From Chamaecrista fasciculata (lineage: Eukaryota > Streptophyta > Magnoliopsida > Fabales > Fabaceae), in contig QANZ01023036.1 in the NCBI GenBank assembly GCA_003254925.1, positions 110,647 to 174,646 on the forward strand: a DNA stretch of 64,000 bases, read 5' to 3'. Of this stretch, positions 1 to 12,394 are shown piece by piece. Position numbers and translations under genes: made by a program. A model generated the notes under the pieces. It saw only the letters and a list, made by a program, of their open reading frames with translations, was not told where the DNA came from and did no database searches. The first letter of the stretch is position 1. Each line of letters starts with the position of its first letter.

Positions 1-650
1 CAATCTCGAAATGAATATAGAGATGTATGGTTCTTTTATCTTAAAAAAGAAAATCATTCATTGAATCACATTTTCTGAGAATGATTGACTTAAATCTCAA
101 TTAATGGTGCTTGTGAGGTTTCACCTCATACAGAATTCATTTTAAATAAATTCTTATTACTCGGGACTATATGTTGTATGATTCTTCAAAGAATTTAATT
201 CATTCAATCACATTTTCTTATCTGGTGCAGGAATTTAGCAAGTCTTTCCTTAAATGCTTGATTTTTTTTGAATATTATTGATTTATATCTCAATTAAAGC
301 AAATGTTTTTTAATCTGTCTTTTAACAGTTTAACTTACAATTCAACAATCTCGAAATGAATATAGAGATGGTTCTTTTATCTTAAAAAAAAAAAATCATT
401 CATTGAATCACATTTTCTGAGAATGATTGACTTAAATCTCAATTAATGGTGCTTGCGAGGTTTCACCTCATACAGAATTCATTTTAAAAAAATTCTTATT
501 ACTCGTGACTATATGTTGTATGATTCTTCAAAAAATTTAATTCATTCAATCACATTTTCTTATCTGGTGCAGGAATTTAGCAAGTCTTTCCTTAAATGCT
601 TGAATTATTTTTGAATATTATGATTTATATCTTAATTAAAGCAAATGTTT
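1..650. repeat. Tandem direct duplication, about 343-bp period
   Basis: The segment starting at base 1 is repeated almost exactly from base 344 (both begin CAATCTCGAAATGAATATAG) and the match runs to about 307 and 650. Only a few substitutions and small indels separate the copies, so the duplication is recent. Each copy contains a pyrimidine-rich stretch ending in a CAG, like a splice acceptor, but no coding sequence could be read. It could be an intron or flank of a gene beyond the left edge. Confidence 0.85.
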
Positions 651-1102
651 ATAGACATCTAGGCTAAAATTTACATGACCTCCTGACTTATGAATCATGT
701 ACATTTTTCCTTCCTAGATTTTTGAGATTATATAAAATAGTTCTAACTTTGTGCAAAATACCTTCCATTAAGTCTCAGTTAAAAAAGTTAACAGAATTGT
801 TAGACTTATATATTGCCAAATCATCTTTAATATGAATAATCAGAATCACATGTGGTAAAAAAATTATGTTTTTGTAATTTTGAAATACTAAATGAACTAA
901 TGAACTCAGACTTATTTTTTAATGAAATCAAAATGATAAAGGCTATGGGTTTCATCATTTCCCTAGATCTACCATCACACGTAAATAAGAAAATTAAAGT
1001 ATTTTAAGGATCATTTTCAACCCACCTTTCATTCAAGAGATGCAAATCCTGGAGACGGAACATGAATACAATGTAGTATACACAACAACAACGATAAGAC
1101 CA
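651..1102. other. AT-rich spacer and CBE1 3' flank
   Basis: No open frame with coding character. The part next to 1102 is expected to hold the 3' UTR and polyadenylation region of the minus-strand CBE1 gene. Nothing else was recognised. Confidence 0.5.
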
Positions 1103-4100
1103 CTATCTATACCCAAAACCCAAGTCTAGCTCTTGACCATACTTTCCCTCACTTTGCCCTCCAGCAGCAAAGGGGTGGGCCATATTTGATTTTGACCTGA
1201 GTTCCATCTCAAAAAGCCTCTGCAATGCTTCGGGATGGTTTCTTCCACCACCAACATCAGGAGCTACTGGGGAAGATAGCCAAATAGAACAGTAAATATC
1301 AGGAAAGAAAATAGGACAAGAGACTCAAATGAAGATGACAAACAATGAGTAGCTTGACACTCAGCTGCTAAAACAAGGGGCAAAAAAAAAAAGGAAAACA
1401 GGAAACTAACAATACATGCTCTTCCAAGATTAAGCAAGATATTTTCCACACCTAAGTGTACCAACTACCAACTTCTTATAACTACATGGCTTCAAATATT
1501 GTTACAACAGGGAAATATAAAATTAGAGACAACTCTTTAGAATAAAAATAAGCATTTAGAGAAACGATTAACAGGCATGTATAAATGTGTGTGTGACTGC
1601 CAATGCCTATTTAGATCGCTTGTAAAATCAGTTATGCAATCGCACATATGCCACAAGTATCTCTTACTTATTTTTAACATGGTCCAAAGGCAGATAGTGT
1701 CACGAAAGAATATGATGATAATACGGAGAAACTTGATATTTAAATGTATAAGGTCTTCTAAGTTACGTGTGTGTGCATGCATGCCTAAGCAAACTACACT
1801 CTAGGTTGAGAGACTTAGGTTCGAGCCCTAGAGTCGACATTGTTGGGAGGGCTTTAATTGTTCGCTCTCGGCCCGAATGAGATTAGCTTTCGCTTAGACC
1901 GTTACACGAATAGGTGGGAGAAATTCATAATTAAACCATATATATATATATATGTAAAACTTTGGTAACTTGAGGATTTTGTTTACACACAAGACATTGT
2001 GATATTTGTACCATTTAAGTTGTTTTTCTTTTTTTAAAAAAATCTGGTGTGATTTTAGTAGCTTTGAACTTGATCAAATATGTTATATTTCTTTTATGGT
2101 ATATATTTTGTCGTAAGTGATAGGATCTTACATCCCACAATTTGATCTTATTATTTGATGAATCTTGTACTTCTTTCCATCCTAAATATAACCTCAATCT
2201 TGATAATATTATTATTGCATTGGTGTTTGCAGTGTCAAAGCTTGAATCGTGTCCTAGGTGGGAAAGAGTAACTAGAGCAGCTCTAAAAACCACTATCACT
2301 TGTTTGACTGTTATGAATAAGGAGTAAAGATAATGAAACATTTTCAACTAACATTCTAAAATCCCACTATTTTTAAGTTGTTCCAACATGAGGAATTTGA
2401 CAGTGACAACTTCTCCAATTTTGGGAAACTATCATTTAACCATTTCTCCCCCCCTCCCTTCTTCTCGTTCATTTTCTTTGGTTTCAATCCCTTATCCAGC
2501 CAACTCCCAGAAATATCGACAGATGTTTTTTATGCAGAAGGAAGCCACAAAGTACAAAAAGAAAATAGCATTGTCAGACAGTAGGTATCATTTTACCTGG
2601 AAGTGGTATTCCAGGTCCACCAAAAGTAGGCTGCTGGTGACCACTAAATGGGAAGCCGTGTATTTGGTTTGGCTCCTGCATGAAACCAGCCATTGGATTG
2701 TTGGGATGAGCAGGAAGGGGTGCACGTGAGAATCCTCGTAGTAAATGAGGTGCAGGAAGATTCCCTTGCAGATGCATCTGTTGTAACATAGAGTGATGAG
2801 CAAGAGAATCAAACCCAGGTCGCTCAATACCTGGTTGCTGGTAGGGAGGTCGAAGCATATTTCCGGGAAATTGATTTGATGTAGAGTCGTGATGAATCAT
2901 CCCTTCTGGAGTCAACTGTTTTATGTAGTTAATATGAGAAGGATGAGAATCTGATTGATTGAACATTTGGCCCATGTGATTCAATTGAGGGTTGTGGAGC
3001 TGTGCAGAGGGTCGTTGAATGCCCAATTCCCTCATATCAAAAGGACCACGAGGAAAAGCTAGACCTTCTTGATTTCTTATTATACGTTGTTCATCTCTGA
3101 GAGCAGGGTTCAAAGCTGCCAGTTTCCCAACAATGTCCACTGGTGTGTCTTCAGGCAGCTCTGCTTTAGCTGAATTGGCAGCAGATATAAAATTTTGAAG
3201 AGGACCACCGGCTGAAATAAACCTATCTTCTTCAGGAAGGAGAACACCAGAAGACCCATTAAATCCACCAGATTTGGGATATTCACCTCGATGATGCATT
3301 GAATTAATGTCTCCCTGACGCTTGTCAGTAGGTAACCATTGCTCCACAAATCTATTTGGTTTGGTTTGATGAAATTTTTCTGGTGGCAGGATACCACTCC
3401 CTTGCCTATTCAATGAAATATCACTTGCAGGGGCTTGATCATTCTCGGAAAGAGGAAAAAGAGGAGGCTCCGAAAAATCAGCCCCGGCAGATCCAACTGA
3501 AGCCCTTTGAACGGATAGTGGAGCTCCTACTGATTGAAGTTCCTTCATAAATGCTGTCCCAAAAAGGGTTTCTAGAGTCAATGTCTTCGATGAATTGGAA
3601 GCTTCAGCATTCACCTCTCCTTGATTATCAAGGTCGCCAATGGTGACTGCTACAGTGTTTTGTATCTTGTCAACTGAATCCACATCTTGAATAGATGGTT
3701 CGGTATCTTTATGGAATGTTCCTTTCTGCAATAAAGAAAGGAGATGCACGGATGCATGATCATCAATATTTGAATTAGATTGCTCAGTTTTTGCATTAAA
3801 ATCTGTGTCCAGCCTGGGCTGCTGAAGTGATGAATCATTCTCATTAACTTGAGACAGAATTGACTGTTCTAGATCTTCACAAGTAAGAACTGCTGGAACC
3901 TCAGGTTTCTCACTCTTGTATGATTGCCCAGAGTTACTAATAGTTGTATGTGCCACATTCGAGGTCATATGCCCACCTACAACTTCAGAAATTTGGAATG
4001 GAAGATCAGGTGCAACGTGTTCAATGTGCTTGGTTGCGATTGCATCAGAAACCTGTGAAACTCCTTTGTCACTGCCAACTATCAGCGAGAGCAAATCATT

Positions 4101-7100
4101 CGGCCTCTGTGTAAAGTCATCCATTGTTGGCTTCTTTTCTGCTGCATCAAGGTAAGTAGACCGCAAACAAAAGATTCCAATGTCAAGTTACAAAGAAAAA
4201 CTTAAGAATCCATATATTATATTCTAAAGAATCTATATAAGTACCTTCTTCAACAAACCAATGTGCAAACTTGGAAGACTGAACAGCATGTGGACTCCAT
4301 GTGTCATCTGCTTTGTGATCAGGCTGCAATAAGCAATATCACATATAACCAAAACCATAGGGAAAACGTGGATGAAAGGAATAAAATTACATATTCATTC
4401 ACACCACAACTATCTAACTTCTAAGACACCTGCCAATTATGGCTTTCCCCAATGTTTATAACTTTAAATAGGAATTGCTGACCAAAATGAAGTATCATAC
4501 TTCAGAGAAGTCCCTTCATTTAGAAAAATAGCATATAATTGATCATTCATCCCAAATCCATCAAACACCACTGCCAAATTGTAAATCATCTAAAGGTCAT
4601 CTTAAATAGAACAGTGAAAAGGAAGGCATTATATGCTACCATGCTTTGGAGTCTTTGATACATACTATCAAATTCAACCAGCAGTATTTTTTTTTTCCTT
4701 TAAAATGACTCATCAAAAATCTGTAATATGAGGAAGGTTGGAGAATTAGCAAACTTCAAAAAACAGTAAATAAGAGGTGGCATCTTCCACCATTACCTCA
4801 ACAGCACTACTTGAGCTGCCACCATTTGGTGTCAAAGCATTCCCAAAAAGCTTATCTAGGATAGGATTTGACCTGTCCTGATTGAAAGCTCCTGCGCTAT
4901 CCTCCCCTTCCACTTTGGCATTCAGTTGGATAACTTCATTGTCGTCTGTTGCATCAAACGCCATCAACAGAGCAGATTTCTTCCTCAATTGATCACCCGT
5001 TCCAATTTTAATGTCGGGAACATCTACAACTAATGATGAATCTAGAATCCTTTCCTTCTGACTCTTACTATGATGATGATGCTGATCAACATCTGCATGC
5101 TTGGTTGTTAATATCTCTAGTTTATTTTCAGAGTTCATGTCAACTATTGGCTCAGGCCGTCCAACCTACAAGCACAATAAAAATCAAGATTGTATTAAAG
5201 GAGAAGGATAGGGGTCATCTAGTGTGCACATGCTACAATAGTTAAATACAACACACAGTATTTTTTTTAAGGTAATTTGATCGAAAATCTGGGATTAAAT
5301 TAGGCTCTTTCTTCCATTTAAACCAAATCATCATCATGGGTCTCCATGGAGAGCAGCATATCTGTAACATAGAGCCCATGCAGCAAGCATATTCCTCCAA
5401 ATCATGTTTCAGCATCCATTAAGCAAAGAAGAGGCATGAAGTCCTTATATGGAGTTTGATAACTAAAACCATTAACGGAGAGTGAGTACCAAGTAATTAT
5501 TCTCTTGTACCTTCATTTTTGTGGTGCAATTTTATTGGTAATGATCAGTTGATTTCAGTCCACTAATATATAACATTTCCTTAAGCCTCTACTTCCTTCC
5601 TTAACAGAAGATCTGCCCCTAAACCCCACAAACAAACAAACAAAAAAGACCAAATACACCATTTAAACCAGGCATTATAGTCACTTTTAACATCAAACCA
5701 TTTAAAATAGATTATTATAAAACCAAGTTCTGATGTGGTTTCAAAACCACCTAGAATTAGAAAGATGTACGTTTTCAATCTAACCACCATTTTGATTCAA
5801 ATCATTGAGTTTCATAAGACGACGATTGCTGTACCTAATTATTATTTTGAAGCTGCACTCCAAAACCAGCACTCAATATAAAATTGCAGGCAAATTTTCA
5901 AACTGTCATGCATCAACAAAGCAGCGATGGAGAACTATACTACAGAACTGCACCAAGGGCAATCTCAATACACATCACATACTAAAGACCAAATTCCCAG
6001 CCAAAAAAGTAACTTATTACAGCTATAAAAAAAATTGCATATACCAACTAAATTTTACCCCACAAAGAAAGGTATTCCAATTTTTTAACAGAGCATCAAA
6101 ATTGCAACTCAGATGAAAAAGTTAAGTCAGTATTTGTCACTCCAGAACATAAGTGCAAGCTTGACAATTGAAGAATTGCAGCATTTATGAATGACTAAAC
6201 TTCACAGTGATCATGAATAACATGCAAGGTTGTCAAATGACTACCTCTGTTGCATTATTGTTAACTGGTGTTTTTGCCGCCAAACTTCTTTCAAAACCTG
6301 CACTCGTGAATCCAGGAGGTACAAGTGGCCTTGTTGCTGAAGAAGTTTGTGCAAGGAAAGAAGGTTTCTCAGAATCATTGCTTGAAGCCATTAGAGTCAT
6401 AGGACGCCCCGTTGATTCACTGCTTCGATCAAATACTCTATCCTCATCCTCATCAAGCAGTGTAGTGATGTCAAAATCATCTTTATTTTTGTCTGGGTTC
6501 TGTTTTTGCTTTTCTTGGAAAGCTTTGTGTTGTTCCTTTCTCATTAATTCAAAAGAAGCTGGCAAGAGCAGAAAAAATAAAAAAATCAATCCAGCATTCA
6601 CTTTAAATTAATCATACATGAATGAATCAATGGCCATAAACCATAAGTAGAGATCAATAAAAACTTTGTAAACCCATTTAAAGAAAATAAGAGAACAATT
6701 ATGTCTTTAGTACAACATCTTCTGCAAATAAGACAAGTTACCTCTTCTCTTTCTTTCCTCTTCTGCCCTGTCCTCACTCGTGCACTCCAAAGAACCAAAA
6801 GTTTCATCATTGAATGCATCAGTATCCCTACGTGAGTGAGGTGCCTGGAGTGTACCAGATGACAAAAAATGCAGAAGGCATCCAAGTTAATTAGATAGCT
6901 TTTAGTTAAAGTCATTTCCATAGCTTCATCATATTGAACAAAAACTTGAGATTCGTTGAAGGTGATGCATACCATAATTTAGCCAACATAAAGCTATTAA
7001 AGACATAACAGGTACAACTAAACTAACCTTATAAGGACGTGGAGGTTGATAAGGCTCATTGGACCGATTTTGCTGGTAGCTGCCGTTAGATTGGAACTTC

Positions 7101-8592
7101 GGAGCAGACAACCCAGGTGCATATCCAGGTGGCCTTGGAAAAGAGCCGCTACCTAGAAGTCCATCATGCTCAGGACCTTGCCAAGACCTACGAGATTGGT
7201 TGCCAAAACGCTTTCCAGTATCTGCTTATTGACATGAACAAACAATCAGATCAATGTAATGCTTGACTCAAGTAACTTCAAGTTCCACACTAATCAACAT
7301 GATATGAATACCATAAGTTTGTTTATTATTTGAAAGCACTACAGAGCTGAGAAAATAAAGGAAAGGCTTGCATTCTAACAATCAAGCAGAAGAAACATGG
7401 TGATCAAATTAAAGTACAAATCAAATATATTGCTCTAATACCTTTTGGTCCCTAAAAAATACATCTAATATTGATTTAGTTTTAAAAGCCTATAATATGC
7501 GATCAAGCCCCTAATTGTTTTTCAAAGTCAACCGATTAGTCTCCAGACAGCTAAGCTTTGTCAACCTCCAATGGATGGCAGAACTCATCGAACTAGGGAC
7601 TAATGAATGAATTGACTATGCATAACAATGAAACTAAATTATATATTATGAACATTTAGGAACTAAATAATTTTTCAAGATATCTTTCAAGAACTAAAAG
7701 GCACTTTTCCTCTTTCTTTTCAGTGGGGATTAGTTGGCCATAAGAAACCCAGTCAAATTTGTAGAGACGCTTGTAGCAGAAAAGATAACTTAAGAAAGCA
7801 ACATATTCTTCGTGAAATGCAACAGGGCCTAAACAAATTGCTGAATTCTAAAACCCCTAAATTGAATCATCAGCCTTTAGATTCAGTAAAAAAGATATAC
7901 ATACAGAGAAGAATTCTTATCAATCCAAATGCTTGTAAAGCAAACGTATAGATCCATTAAAAGAAAAAAAGACTTTCATGCTGATCAAGTATAAACCATA
8001 CCTGAGTCCCATTCAGATCGAGAGTCACTGTCTCTATCAGACCGTCCAGAAGAACGAGTTTCCCATTTTCCATGGGTTCCCCGAGAAAACATACTTGTAT
8101 CCCCTCTAGTGGGAGGGGATGAACCATGTTCATTACGTCTGAAACTATGCATTGACAAGCCACCACCAGTTCTCTGCCGATCTTGGAAACTATCATCAAA
8201 CTCACTGGATTTGTCGGGAGGGAAAATGATCAGGATCAAACGCAAGGCATAAACACAATGAAAAGTTTGGCCATCCCGCATCCATTAATTCAAGTAAAAT
8301 GGACGACTATGTGAAGTATATCTTTACCTTAAAAGAGATCGGTCAAATCCACTGGGCAGCTCTTTGCAGATATCCAATTCACTTAAGGACAATAAGAATT
8401 CTCTAGTGTATGAGATTCTCATCTTCCTGAGTCACCCAGAAGTTAATTGTTAAAAAAAAAAAAAAAAAAAATCTCATTTCCACCAGAAGCAATATGTGAA
8501 AAAATTAAAATAGATGGGAAAAAAAGTTACTTATGCAATTCGTGATTAGTTAACTGATTCCGAGAGTTCTGATCTTCGTTTTCCATGCTCAT
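1103..8592 (-). CDS. CBE1: eIF4E-binding protein CBE1-like (At4g01290 type), 10 coding exons
   Basis: Exons read on the minus strand: 8592-8531, 8426-8328, about 8205-8002, 7221-7028, 6844-6742, 6558-6245, 5165-4797, 4323-4245, 4138-2597, 1263-1103. All junctions are GT/AG and the frame joins to about 1,041 residues, close to what I recall for the family. Start is the first ATG of exon 1 (MSMENEDQ). Residues 27-33 read YTREFLL, a YxxxxL-hydrophobic eIF4E-binding motif, followed by a conserved block ending in FDRSLL. Exons 8-9 encode the conserved SKFAHWFVEEEKKP block. The rest is low complexity: R/S-rich N-terminal third, Asn/Ser runs, HHHH in exon 7, and a Pro/Met/Gln-rich C-terminal half. 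CBE1 is known as a plant cap-complex partner with a 4E-T-like layout (family knowledge). A cytoplasmic role in translation or mRNP control is inferred. No enzyme domain is visible. Transcription diverges from RPL5. Confidence 0.88.
1795..1950 (+). repeat. tRNA-derived SINE-like copy in the last CBE1 intron
   Basis: Contains GGTTCGAGCCC, a match to the pol III box B consensus, followed by a body (GTCGACATTGTTGGGAGG, then CCCGAATGAGATTAG and CCGTTACACGAATAG) that recurs at 49350-49490. It ends in an A/T-rich tail leading into a TA run. A dispersed body behind a tRNA-like box B is the usual plant SINE layout. The head with box A is unclear here. It lies in the 1.3-kb intron between CBE1 exons 9 and 10, in the opposite sense to the gene. 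Confidence 0.65.
7438..7702. repeat. Foldback element in a CBE1 intron
   Basis: The left edge (TACCTTTTGGTCCCTAAAAA) is matched in inverted orientation by the right edge near 7650-7702 (AAGAACTAAAAGGCAC), with imperfect complementary arms around an AT-rich centre. No coding capacity. It lies between CBE1 exons 3 and 4. Its TTTGGTCC-type edges resemble those of the other foldbacks in this window. Confidence 0.55.
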
Positions 8593-9600
8593 TTTTGGTC
8601 TGCTTGGCGCAAGAACTTCACCGATTAAAGCTGATAAAGAAGGCTAAGTATCAACTGCAAAAGGCACTAGTCACCACTTCCGTTCTTTAGTTAACCAAGC
8701 TCACCCTCTATGCAACGGCAGGCTATAATATATAATATATTCAGCCAAAGCTAAAAGCCTCCAACGTCGACAAGGAACCAAGAACTATATAACTGGAAAT
8801 AATCTTCAATCTTCTGTTCCCAACACCTAACACAGTAAACTAGGATAAAATATTTAGCTCAAGCACAAGATCAATCTTGCTTACCCATCATCCGCTACAA
8901 ACTTCGTAGGAAAATCTAAAACTATCAACAATCAGAACTTATACAACCGAAATTCCATCCACTGATCCATCTTCATCAACAGGACCCATCATTCAAAACA
9001 GCCCAAGCTCCCTCTCTAGCGAAAAAATATCGGTCACCCACAACCAAACCAGTCCTCCTTCAATCAAATTCGCGTAAGAGACGAAGATATATGTACATGT
9101 TATCGTCCTTCGGCCAAAATCAGATTCCAACCTTGCGAGAAATGTGATAATTCCTTGAGAGAAACGTGATGAATTATCACAAGACTTGTAAACTACCAAT
9201 GAAATTTAGCTCCGCGAAAAAAAAAAAAGAAACGCATGGACCGGATTTATAGAGGCGTTGTTGTGTCTAATCTAATAGCTCCTCCATGAAATGAAACTAG
9301 GGTTTAAAAAAACAAAAAAGCTACCTAGATCGAAGAAAAGAGAGAAAGAGAGAATCAAGAGAGCGTGATGAATGAAAAATTAACAAGAATTTTTGAAAAG
9401 ATGAAAAAAGAAATCGATTTTCTGGCTCTTTCTGTCTTCTTCGATCGATCGTGGAGAAATTGAGTGAGCGAAAAGATTTGAAGAGAGAGGTTGAGGAAGG
9501 AAGAAAAACGGTGAGGGATCTCTCTTTCTCTTCTTAACGTTGAAATGACATTCTTCGCCTTCCATCTGTAAAACTCATATGCGCGTGAAATCCACGCGCT
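8593..9600 (-). promoter_or_regulatory. CBE1 5' leader and promoter region
   Basis: Upstream of the CBE1 start codon on the minus strand. The stretch around 9340-9530 is strongly CT-rich on the minus strand (runs of CTCTCTTTC), typical of plant transcribed leaders, so transcription probably starts near 9500-9590 and the leader may contain an intron. No coding frame is supported. A clear TATA box could not be fixed. Confidence 0.45.
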
Positions 9601-9837
9601 TCAATTATCCATATTTTTCTTTTTTTTGTAAGAAAATGTCCATGTTTGAACTTCGAACTGCAAACATGACAATTTGCCTTTGAGAAGGTTTTTTATGTAT
9701 AAGTTTATAAGTTTATATGTAATTTTTTTTTTCGGCCCAAGGATAAGTTTATATATTTTGTTGCCTGTTAATCTATTATGAAAGTTTTTATTTTTACTTA
9801 CTTTTTCTTAGCCAACAAAATCATTGCATATTATCAA

Positions 9838-10095
9838 AAAAAAAAAAAACAAATTACACTTTGGCACCTTGTTTTATGGACTGATTTCACTTTGGTACCA
9901 TGTTATTTTAAAAGTGATACTTTGGCACCCTATTCTTTGCATCGTTAACATTTTGATACCATGTTCTTTGCACAGTTAAATCGGTCCAAAGAACAGGATA
10001 TCAAAGTGTCACTTTTGAAAGAATAGGGTACCAAAATGAAATCGATCCATAAAACAAGGTACAAAAGTATAATTTACAAAAAAAAAAATGAGGTG
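9838..10095. repeat. Foldback element, about 120-bp imperfect inverted arms
   Basis: The left arm (AAATTACACTTTGGCACC, then TTGTTTTATGGACTGATTTC and TTTGGTACCATG) is mirrored at the right by GTACCAAAATGAAATCGATC and CATAAAACAAGGTAC, ending in TATAATTTAC. Arms are imperfect and flanked by A-runs. There is no open frame, so it is a non-autonomous element of MITE or long-TIR type, superfamily unresolved. Confidence 0.75.
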
Positions 10096-10889
10096 TCCAA
10101 CTTATAAATTCATCTATAATTGTGCTTATTTTTTTATCGGAAAAAGATAAGATAAATTATATAAAAGCTAAGCGACACTTAAAAACGATCAAATATTTCA
10201 ACACTGATAAACTAGAAAAGATAAATTGTAAACATTGTTGAACTATGGGCGAAATGAGCACATAAATTATTCTTATAAGGAAAGTTGATCCTATAAGGAT
10301 GAAATCCGGAAGATTCAATACATATCAAATGTATTGCCAACAAAAAAGTTTACTATTATACTTACTGTTCATCATAGAAGGAAACATCTTCACGAATAAA
10401 GAAACCATATGCCTCATCAAATATACGATACGAGCAAGATCTAAAGATTAGAAAACACATAACTGAAAAAACTAAACACGACCAAGCCAGAAACTAAACA
10501 AACACCACCAATCAAGGGGAACCAAGCAGATCTAGAAAAACAACCACCGAACAAGGAGGACTAAACCCATATTTGAAATTATTTAAAACTACAAGACATA
10601 AATAAAGAAGGGAAAGATGGAGAGGCAGTGCTACAAGAGCTCTTCATATATGCTAACTGGAAGTAGAAAGGAAAGACGAGAGGTGGGCTATCACTACAAG
10701 AGTAGCGGTAGCCCTAAACAGAGGTGATGAAGCTGCATGTGTAGAGAGGAAGAGACAAAGCAGCGGCCCGACTAAAATTGTGCTTACTTTTTTAGGCTCG
10801 ATTAAAGTTTTGAGACAAATTAAACACCTGATAAAAATACATGTTATCATACCAAACAAAAAAATAAGAATACATTTTACATTATAGTT
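10096..10889. other. Intergenic, no gene seen
   Basis: AT-rich DNA between two foldback elements. Open frames here are short and lack any recognisable domain or splice context. Nothing else supported. Confidence 0.5.
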
Positions 10890-11390
10890 TCAGGGTTAAA
10901 GGGTCATTTCGGTCCTAAATGTATGTCTTAATATTCATTTTGGTCCTTTATATTTCAAAATGTTCAAATTAGTCCTAAATGTTGACAAAATGTTTCATTT
11001 TGGTCCCAAACTATTGAATATAGTTATATTTCTCTCGTTTCAAGTTCGAATGTGACAAGTTCAAAGTTACATATTATTTTTAAATAGTACTTTCTCTATC
11101 CAATTAGGGTCGTCAGTAAATGAGGTCAAATTAATTCTAAAAGTATACCACTTATTTCACAGTCAAATAAGTAAAATTGATCATATCTATCTCGTTTCGA
11201 GTTCAAACGTGATGAATCTAGAGCTACAAGTTACTTTTAACACGTCCTTTGAAATTAAAATAAGAGACGAGAAAAATATGATATAATTCAATAGTTTTGG
11301 ACCAAAATGAAACATTTTGTTAATATTTAAGACTAATTTGAACATTTTAGAACATAAAAGACCAAAATAAACGGTAAGACATAGAAACTT
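10890..11390. repeat. Foldback element, about 150-bp arms
   Basis: The left arm carries CATTTTGGTCC, CAAATTAGTCCTAAATGTTG and ATGTTTCATTTTGGTCC. The right arm carries their complements in reverse order (GGACCAAAATGAAACATTTT, AAGACTAATTTGAACATTTT). Inner parts also pair: TCTCTCGTTTCAAGTTCGAA and TCTATCTCGTTTCGAGTTCA. No protein is encoded. Likely a non-autonomous long-TIR element. Confidence 0.75.
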
Positions 11391-11696
11391 TTGTGAAGAG
11401 TTGTGTGAGAGTGTTAAGGAATAAATCTGCAACAAAAGTTTCATATGAATGGTCCTCTGAAGACACTCTATTATTAAAGTTAGTAAGTATTTCGAGGAGA
11501 ATATGTTTAGAAGAGTAAGAAAGGAATATCTAACCTGAATTAAGATTTTTCAAAGTGTATTTATAAGGGAGACCCTGAGAGGAGTTGATTAGCATCGTTT
11601 AATTGTGCGCTCAAGATTCTTGAAGTGAGAATTAAAGATCTCGAGATTTCGATATGTGGGTATAGACCAAATCGTTATGGGGGCAAAGAGGAGTTG
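11391..11696. other. Intergenic spacer
   Basis: No gene, RNA or repeat structure recognised between the foldback to the left and the palindromic MITE to the right. Confidence 0.45.
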
Positions 11697-11840
11697 CAAT
11701 TTGGATCCTCTATATTACTTTAGGGGTGTAGTGCTGAGAGAGAAAGGAATAAGATAGAGAGAGAAAGTGTCACTTTCTCTCTCTATCTTATTCCTTTCTC
11801 TCAGCACTACACCTATAATGTACTATAGAGAATCTAAATT
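11697..11840. repeat. Near-perfect palindromic MITE, copy 1 of 3
   Basis: About 144 bp that folds almost completely on itself. The arms read inward from CAATTTGG and TAATTTAG, pass GGTGTAGTGCTGAGAGA, and meet at AAAGTGTCACTTT near 11769. Arm identity is very high, so the copy is young. Related copies occur at 31801-31957 and, split by another insertion, at about 61880-62705. No coding capacity. Superfamily not assigned because a clear TSD was not resolved. Confidence 0.85.
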
Positions 11841-12394
11841 AGGAGGAGTTGGGTGATTGCAGTGGGCAAGATGTTGAGTCCTTGCTACATCATCAGTCTC
11901 TCCATGCTGGAGGGAGAGCGAAGGGTAACCTAGACAAGGTGAATGCTTCGGATTATGTGTACTAATTACTACTATTTTGCAAATTTTGGAATGAACAATA
12001 CATTTTTCAAATTAGTTCAAGTAATTTTATGGGTAATATAAAGTAGTTATATTTTATTATAATTAAGATATTCATTATCAATAATAATAATTAATCTTCT
12101 TCAACATTGATAGAACAACTAATGACTAATCTAAAAATTTAAAGTTACTTTAAATTTAAAGTTGAAATCTCAATGCTTGATATTAATAGTATAAATTAAA
12201 CACCTATGCAAGCAATTTTTCATATGACATTTGCACTTAACGCGACACTTTCATGTTAATAGAGTTTTGTTAACATGACATAATTTCTGATATAATTAAA
12301 TTTACAAATAATATTAATAATAGCATTGATAATGTCAATATCAAAAACTCATAAACCTATATAAGTATAATACGTTTACTAATTTCTTTTTAAG
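11841..12394. other. AT-rich intergenic DNA
   Basis: No open frame or repeat arm that I can support; strongly AT-rich between the MITE and the next foldback. Confidence 0.45.

Noticed and set aside
1577-1804. A short plus-strand open frame in CBE1
   Set aside because: Lies in the last intron of CBE1, next to the SINE, with no coding character or splice context.
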